Assembly (NCBI GenBank): GCA_965246915.1
Contig: CBDFGB010000008.1
Location: forward strand, 62,001-126,000
From: CAVRQM01 sp965246915
Lineage (GTDB): Bacteria > Pseudomonadota > Alphaproteobacteria > Acetobacterales > Acetobacteraceae
Length of the DNA stretch: 64,000 bases
Direction: 5' to 3'
Below are positions 59,595 through 64,000 of the stretch, in pieces. The position numbers were made by a program, and so were the translations under genes. A model generated the notes under the pieces. The model was not told the DNA's origin, did no database searches, and worked only from the letters and a program-made list of their open reading frames with translations. The stretch's first letter is position 1. Each line of letters begins with the position of its first letter.

Positions 59595-60863
59595 TCAGTC
59601 CGAGGCGGCGCTCGGCTCCATCGAGGCTTGGAAGGGCGCCGCGGTCGGCCACGCGCGGCGGAGCAGCATCGTCACGGTCGTGCCACGATCAACCTCGCTC
59701 TGCAGGCTGACCCGACCGCGCGACTGCCGAACGAAGCCGTACACCTGGCTCAGTCCGAGGCCGTGGCCGATGCCCGCGGACTTGGTCGTGAAGAAGGGCT
59801 CGAACGCCTTTTCACGGATTTCCGGGGTCATGCCTCGGCCATTGTCGGCGACCGACAACAGCACGTAGTCACCTGGCTCGACCTCCTCGACGTCGAGGTC
59901 CCCGCGTTTTGTGTTCCGCGACGACAGCTGCAGATTTGCGGTGCGCACGACGAGTTCGCCGCCCGTCGGCATGGCGTGCCCGGCATTCAGCGCCAGATTG
60001 AGCAGTGCCGAATCGAGCTGCCCAGGATCGGCCTCCGCCTCCCACAGGTCGGGTTGCAGATCGAACACCAGCCGGACCCGCTCGCTGACGGTGCGCGGCA
60101 AAAGCTCCGACAGTCCGGTGACCAGGGCGTTCACATCCACGGCCGACGGCCGAAGCGGCTGGCGACGGGCAAACGCCAGCAAGTGCCGGGTGAGCACGGC
60201 GCCGCGCTCGATCGCCTTCATCGAGCGATTGAGGTAGCGAGCCAGGTTCGGATCGTCCGCGAGCCGACGTTGGAGCACCTCCAGGTTGCCCTGCACGATC
60301 ATCAGCAAGTTGTTGAAGTCATGCGCGATCCCGCCAGTCAGTTCTCCAATGGCCTGCATCTTGTGGGAATGGCGCAGCATCGCCTCGGCCCGCTCGCGCT
60401 CCTGGACCTGGACCTGGAGCGCATCGAGCGCGGCCTGCTTCTCGCGAATCTGATCGGCGAGCCGCATGTTCGCCTCGGCCAAGGCGGCCGGGGACGGTGC
60501 CTCGAGAAGACGCGGGACCAAAGGCCACAATAGGGTCGCGGTCAGCACGGACACGGCGGCGGTGACGGCTTTCATGACTCCTTGGAGCTCATAGTCGGCG
60601 TGCCAAAGCGTCCAGATATCCATCAAATGGGTGGTGCCGCAGGCCAGGATGAAGCTCGCGAACAGGATCAGCGCCCAGCCGAACGACAGGTCTCGCCGCC
60701 GGACCGCGAGCCATATGAGGGCAAAAGGAATCGAGTAGTAAGATACGGCGATCAACGCGTCGGACACCACGTGCAAGGCCAGAAGGCTCGGCCGCCACGC
60801 AATGCAGAAGCCGTGCGGCGTAAGCCCGTCGCTCAGCCAGTCTGAGTTCGTCGGCACATCCAT
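59595..60863 (-). CDS. Sensor histidine kinase with ethylene-receptor-like N-terminus
   Basis: The 422-residue membrane kinase has three N-terminal spans carrying Asp35, Tyr42, Cys75 and His79 (ACGTTHLMDIW). The spacing matches the copper and ethylene site of plant ETR1 (D25, Y32, C65, H69). A coiled coil follows at about 125-165, then a dimerisation/phosphoacceptor domain with GGIAHDFNNLL (His181) and a HATPase with LNLALNAGHAM, VADNGRGM and GIGHGLGLSQVYG. It has no C-terminal receiver; a receiver gene lies 72 bp upstream on the same strand. The signal is possibly a copper-bound small ligand. Confidence 0.9.
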   Translation of the reverse strand: MDVPTNSDWLSDGLTPHGFCIAWRPSLLALHVVSDALIAVSYYSIPFALIWLAVRRRDLSFGWALILFASFILACGTTHLMDIWTLWHADYELQGVMKAVTAAVSVLTATLLWPLVPRLLEAPSPAALAEANMRLADQIREKQAALDALQVQVQERERAEAMLRHSHKMQAIGELTGGIAHDFNNLLMIVQGNLEVLQRRLADDPNLARYLNRSMKAIERGAVLTRHLLAFARRQPLRPSAVDVNALVTGLSELLPRTVSERVRLVFDLQPDLWEAEADPGQLDSALLNLALNAGHAMPTGGELVVRTANLQLSSRNTKRGDLDVEEVEPGDYVLLSVADNGRGMTPEIREKAFEPFFTTKSAGIGHGLGLSQVYGFVRQSRGRVSLQSEVDRGTTVTMLLRRAWPTAAPFQASMEPSAASD

Positions 60864-60935
60864 GGGCGGGTCAGCTCCGCTGAAAAAGGGCGGGACGCGA
60901 TGGACAATCGAGGCTCGGTGGGAACAACCGCGAGC

Positions 60936-61304
60936 TCACGCCTGCAACTCTCTCTGGATAGCCGTCTCCAGCTGGCGCAGCGTGAACGGCTTGCTGAGAA
61001 GACGCGAGTTGATTGGTTGGGGCACGAAATATCCGGAGATCAGGATCGTGCGCAGACCGAGATCAGGCTCGGCGAGCCGCGCGGCGAGCTCCACACCCGA
61101 CATACCGGGCAGCCGGACGTCGCTGACCGCGAGCAACAAGCCGGGTCGCCCTAGCGCGAGTTGCAGCGCATCTTCGGCGCTTCCGGCCTGGAGCACGAGA
61201 TACCCGCTCATCTCGAGGCCTTCGGCGAGGATTTCACGGAGTTCCGCTTCGTCATCGACGAGCAAGATTCCACGGTCTTTGGGCACGGGGCGTGGACTGG
61301 TCAT
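60936..61304 (-). CDS. Single-domain response regulator (receiver only)
   Basis: The 122-residue CheY-like receiver has acidic pair Asp17/Asp18 (LLVDDEAELRE), phospho-acceptor Asp62 (VSDVRLPGMSG) and Lys105 (LSKPFTLRQLE). With no output domain it may relay phosphate or act by protein contact. It is just upstream of the ethylene-receptor-like kinase and co-directional, so they form a likely pair. Confidence 0.88.
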   Translation of the reverse strand: MTSPRPVPKDRGILLVDDEAELREILAEGLEMSGYLVLQAGSAEDALQLALGRPGLLLAVSDVRLPGMSGVELAARLAEPDLGLRTILISGYFVPQPINSRLLSKPFTLRQLETAIQRELQA

Positions 61305-61486
61305 CGCGGAACCTCGCGCATCCCCTTCTGGTCATCCCCCAATGGCAATGACCGGCAAAAGCAGGCTTGGAGTCAAGAGGCTGGCCGCGCGGAAGGGATG
61401 ACAGGCGGGTGGACCCCGCTTCACGGGGGTGAGCCCTCCGCGCGGGGGACTTTCCGGGCCGCCCGGACCGCGCTACCGTGAGGCTG

Positions 61487-61561
<75 letters not shown>

Positions 61562-61604
61562 GCCATTCTCGGCCCGCGCGCGGCGCGCCGCGCCGGCCCC
61601 GCCC

Positions 61605-61633
61605 TTGACTTCCGCCGGCTCGCGTTCTTTTTG
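61605..61633 (+). promoter_or_regulatory. Weak promoter candidate before tRNA-Trp
   Basis: TTGACT at 61605-61610 with a 17-bp spacer to TTTTTG at 61628-61633. The -10 match is poor. tRNA-Trp may instead be transcribed from the tRNA-Gly promoter. Confidence 0.25.
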
Positions 61634-61668
61634 TGCCCCGCCGGCGGAGCGCAGTTCGCGCTGGCCAG

Positions 61669-61745
61669 AGGGGTGTAGCTCAATTGGCTAGAGCGCCGGT
61701 CTCCAAAACCGGAGGTTGGGGGTTCGAGACCCTCCACCCCTGCCA
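61669..61745 (+). tRNA. tRNA-Trp (anticodon CCA), CCA encoded
   Basis: Acceptor AGGGGTG pairs with CACCCCT at 61735-61741, discriminator G, CCA at 61743-61745. Anticodon CCA at 61703-61705 in loop CTCCAAA with a perfect CCGGT/ACCGG stem. It lies 72 bp before secE, as in many alphaproteobacteria. Confidence 0.95.
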
Positions 61746-61817
61746 TTCGGCGGGACCGGCCGCGGTGAGTTGGCCGGCCTAGCGTGGCGCTGAAATCTTG
61801 AAAGGCAGTCTCGGAGC

Positions 61818-62033
61818 ATGAGTGGCGTGGCGTTGAATCCGGCAAAATTCATCCGCGAGGTGCGGGCCGAGGCGGCGAAAGTGACATGGCCCACCCGAAA
61901 GGAGACACTGGTCACCACGGGGCTGGTGTTCGCGATGGCGCTTCTCGCCGCCGTGTTCTTTTTCGTGGCCGACCAGGTGATCGGCCTCGGCGTGCGGGCG
62001 CTGTTCGGCGTCGGCAGCGGCCTCGCGGGCTGA
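61818..62033 (+). CDS. secE: Preprotein translocase subunit SecE
   Basis: The 71-residue protein has the conserved amphipathic helix (FIREVRAEAAKVTWPTRKET) and one membrane span. That is the single-span SecE of most bacteria, which clamps SecY in the translocon. CGGAG precedes the ATG. nusG begins 12 nt after the stop codon. Confidence 0.95.
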   Translation: MSGVALNPAKFIREVRAEAAKVTWPTRKETLVTTGLVFAMALLAAVFFFVADQVIGLGVRALFGVGSGLAG

Positions 62034-62045
62034 GGGAGCGGACGG

Positions 62046-62576
62046 GTGGCCAAGCGTTGGTATGTCGTGCACGTCTACAGCGGCTTCGAGAAGAAGATCG
62101 CCCAGCAGATCAAGGAGCAGGCGGCACAGAAGGGCCTCGACGATCACTTTGACGAAGTGCTCGTCCCGTCCGAGGAGGTCGTGGAACTGCGCCGCGGCCA
62201 GAAGGTGAACGCGGAGCGGAAATTCTTCCCTGGCTACGTGCTGGTGAAAATGGAGCTGACCGACGACGCCTGGCATCTCGTGAAGGACACGCCGAAGGTC
62301 ACAGGGTTCCTCGGCACGAAGCTGCGGCCGACGCCGATCACCGAGGCGGAAGCCGAGCGGATCATGAAACAGACCGCCGAGGGCGTGGAGCGTCCGCGAC
62401 CGGCGATCCTGTTCGAGATCGGCGAGCAGGTGCGGGTGGCCGACGGTCCCTTCACGAGCTTCAACGGCACCGTCGAGGAGATCGACGAAGACAAGGGTCG
62501 CGTGAAGGTCAGCGTTTCGATCTTCGGCCGCTCGACGCCGGTCGAGCTGGAATACAGCCAGGTGGAGAAGGTATAG
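62046..62576 (+). CDS. nusG: Transcription termination/antitermination factor NusG
   Basis: The 176-residue protein has the NGN domain (KRWYVVHVYSGFEKKIAQQI, FFPGYVLVKMELTDDAWHLV, VTGFLGTKLRPTPI). A linker and the C-terminal KOW domain follow (GEQVRVADGPFTSFNGTVEE). NusG binds RNA polymerase and couples it to Rho or the ribosome. The start is GTG at 62046. The usual follower rplK is absent; the next genes are on the other strand. Confidence 0.96.
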   Translation: MAKRWYVVHVYSGFEKKIAQQIKEQAAQKGLDDHFDEVLVPSEEVVELRRGQKVNAERKFFPGYVLVKMELTDDAWHLVKDTPKVTGFLGTKLRPTPITEAEAERIMKQTAEGVERPRPAILFEIGEQVRVADGPFTSFNGTVEEIDEDKGRVKVSVSIFGRSTPVELEYSQVEKV

Positions 62577-62623
62577 CGGTCGCTACCGCCTTGGAGGACG
62601 ATCGGCCGCTGCTCGTGACCACC

Positions 62624-62646
62624 ATGGCATGGCTTGACCATGCCAT
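62624..62646 (+). terminator. Hairpin after nusG
   Basis: ATGGCATGG, loop CTTGA, CCATGCCAT: a 9-bp perfect stem 47 bp after the nusG stop. It may end the secE-nusG transcript, in agreement with rplK not following. No T run. Confidence 0.45.
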
Positions 62647-62768
62647 CTCCAGCGGTGCCAGTCGTCGGACCGATACACCTCGCGTGACGACGAGACGCCA
62701 ACGTCAGGCACTGGCATCACGAGTCGTGAGCGGTGACACGAGGCACCAATCACGTCGGTAAGCATTGA

Positions 62769-63272
62769 TTACGATACCATCCCTGACATGACGTCCCGCC
62801 GCCATGCCGAGACGTCGCCGTCGGACCGGTTGCTCTCCAGATACCGTGTCCACGCTTTGGCTTCGTGACCAACAACACCGAGTTCCCAAACGCAGAAGGT
62901 TGGCCGCGACGGGCGACCGGGAGCCGGGTAGGCTGCCGGAAACGCCCGAAACTGCCCGTCGTCGCGATCTGTCGCATAGACCGCTTCCCATACCTCGTTG
63001 GTGCCCCGCCAGACCGAGACGAGGAGAAAATAGAAATCAGCGCCGCAGCGATGCAGGATCACGAACCCCAGGTCGTCCGTCAGATCGAGGTCGCGCCACA
63101 AGTCACCGGAGGCGACGAAGCGGCGGGCGGACTGGGCGGCATCATCCCCGACCGGACTCTCCTCCGGCGCGATGTCGTACCATTTGAGAATGGCGTCGCC
63201 TATCCGGGCCGCTTCACCGGCGCCCACTCGCTTCGCGATGTGGGTGTAGCTATCAGAAATGCCCCGGACCAT
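62769..63272 (-). CDS. Conserved-looking hypothetical protein
   Basis: The 167-residue soluble protein has RRFVASGDLWRDLDLTDDLG, FVILHRCGADFYFLLVSVWR and RPTFCVWELGVVGHEAKAW. It reads as a compact alpha/beta protein with conserved tryptophans. ATG at 63272 is chosen because GGGAA lies 9 nt upstream; a GTG at 63305 is also open. Family name and function unknown to me. Its position right after nusG is unusual. Confidence 0.6.
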   Translation of the reverse strand: MVRGISDSYTHIAKRVGAGEAARIGDAILKWYDIAPEESPVGDDAAQSARRFVASGDLWRDLDLTDDLGFVILHRCGADFYFLLVSVWRGTNEVWEAVYATDRDDGQFRAFPAAYPAPGRPSRPTFCVWELGVVGHEAKAWTRYLESNRSDGDVSAWRRDVMSGMVS

Positions 63273-63493
63273 TCCCGAACGTTCCCGCGCTGTTGCTATT
63301 CCCACTCCAGTGTCTCCCAGCGCTATTAGACATTGATTTTCTCAGTCAAAACGTTATGCCAGCAGAAAGCTGCGCGCCCGAAAACATTGGGCTTTTTGGC
63401 TCGATCTTGAAAATCCACGGCTCGCCATCCGTCGCTGGTCACGACTGAGCGGTCTCCAGATATCGTAGGTGCTGCTTGTTGACTAGTCTGATT

Positions 63494-63994
63494 TCACGAT
63501 TTCGGCGGCATCGCGCCGATCTGGAAAAGAGCGCTCAGCCAATCCTCCAGGTGCCAAGTCTTGACGACCCGGCCGCCGCAGATCTGATGAATGTCGATCG
63601 CCAGGATTTTGAGGGATTTGCCTGTCGCGGGGACACCGGCGAAGGTGCCATGTTGCGTCGCGGTGATGGTCGAGCGAACGACAACCTTATCGCCGTCGGC
63701 GATGAAGTCCTCATTCTTGACGTGGAAATCCGGGAAAGACGCGAGAAATCCGCCGAGTGCGCCTTTCATGCCTTCGCGGCCCGGCCGTTGGCCAGGGGCC
63801 AGCGGTACATCCACCCAATCATCCGCGAGAATCCCATCGAGCATCGGTTTCGAAGAAGTGTTGATTGCCTCATAAAAGCCCTTCACCAAGCTGATGCTCT
63901 CGGATGGCGTTCCCGGACTCTGACAGGATTCGGCCGCGTGACTCGGCGCAACGACGAAAGCGGAAAGAACCAACACTATCGGAATCCTCCGCAT
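63494..63994 (-). CDS. Secreted SnoaL-like (NTF2-fold) protein
   Basis: The 166-residue precursor has a signal peptide (MRRIPIVLVLSAFVVAPSHA). The SnoaL/ester-cyclase-like domain has LVKGFYEAINTSSKPMLDGI, DDWVDVPLAPGQRPGREGMK, FPDFHVKNEDFIADGDKVVV and the C-terminal KTWHLEDWLSALFQIG. Members cover polyketide cyclases and stress-related proteins of unknown role. No neighbouring biosynthetic genes help. The start codon is within 10 bp of the window edge, so upstream signals are not visible. Confidence 0.82.
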   Translation of the reverse strand: MRRIPIVLVLSAFVVAPSHAAESCQSPGTPSESISLVKGFYEAINTSSKPMLDGILADDWVDVPLAPGQRPGREGMKGALGGFLASFPDFHVKNEDFIADGDKVVVRSTITATQHGTFAGVPATGKSLKILAIDIHQICGGRVVKTWHLEDWLSALFQIGAMPPKS

Positions 63995-64000
63995 GATCAG

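Overview
The window is GC-rich bacterial chromosome, almost fully coding. It looks like an alphaproteobacterium, most likely Acetobacteraceae or a close Rhodospirillales/Acetobacterales relative. This is an inference from codon use, the hopanoid gene order hpnA-B-C-D-E-shc, and the block rlmB / tRNA-Tyr / tRNA-Gly / tRNA-Trp / secE / nusG. I saw no prophage, integrase, transposase or CRISPR array.

Layout. 0-5 kb: a partial hypothetical gene, a fragment of a GloVer-repeat protein, a lipoprotein, a class III aminotransferase with a CxxCxxCC protein, and an amidohydrolase. 5-11 kb (minus strand): a sugar or polyol ABC operon (binding protein, two permeases, SorC-type regulator, xylulokinase) with no ATPase gene. 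11-17.6 kb: a glycosyltransferase, an ABC exporter, an esterase lipoprotein whose start lies in a long hairpin, and a chemoreceptor fused to a C-terminal PilZ domain. 17.7-24.7 kb: a tightly overlapped hopanoid operon making hydroxysqualene, squalene and hopene, with a membrane protein gene ending tail-to-tail inside shc.

26-36 kb: a DEAD-box helicase, an EamA exporter flanked by two decayed gene starts, and a four-gene catabolic operon (M20 deacylase, aspartoacylase-like, CaiB CoA-transferase, IlvD/Edd dehydratase) with 4-nt overlaps throughout. A SLT/SPOR lipoprotein and a glycine-zipper lipoprotein follow. 36-42 kb: a NmrA-like/LysR divergent pair, and a flavin monooxygenase cluster (acyl-CoA dehydrogenase-like, LLM, cupin). 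42-50 kb: a Wzm/Wzt-type ABC-2 exporter, LigD/Ku end-joining genes, and a YnjBCD-type ABC importer; Ku and YnjD overlap antisense by 173 bp.

50-64 kb: an entericidin-like peptide, an HtrA protease, a hydratase with rlmB, tRNA-Tyr (whose complement supplies the end of a Uma2-family gene), and a winged-helix/TPR regulator preceded by a perfect 99-bp tandem duplication. Then come small secreted proteins, a second EamA transporter, a receiver plus an ethylene-receptor-like histidine kinase, tRNA-Gly, tRNA-Trp, secE and nusG. Two accessory minus-strand genes follow nusG where rplK would normally be.

The points most worth following up are the four-gene deacylase/CoA-transferase/dehydratase operon, the 99-bp duplication that creates an eight-codon upstream ORF and doubles an OmpR-type direct repeat, the MCP-PilZ fusion, and the ETR1-like sensor. 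All functional assignments rest on motifs read by eye; no database search was possible.
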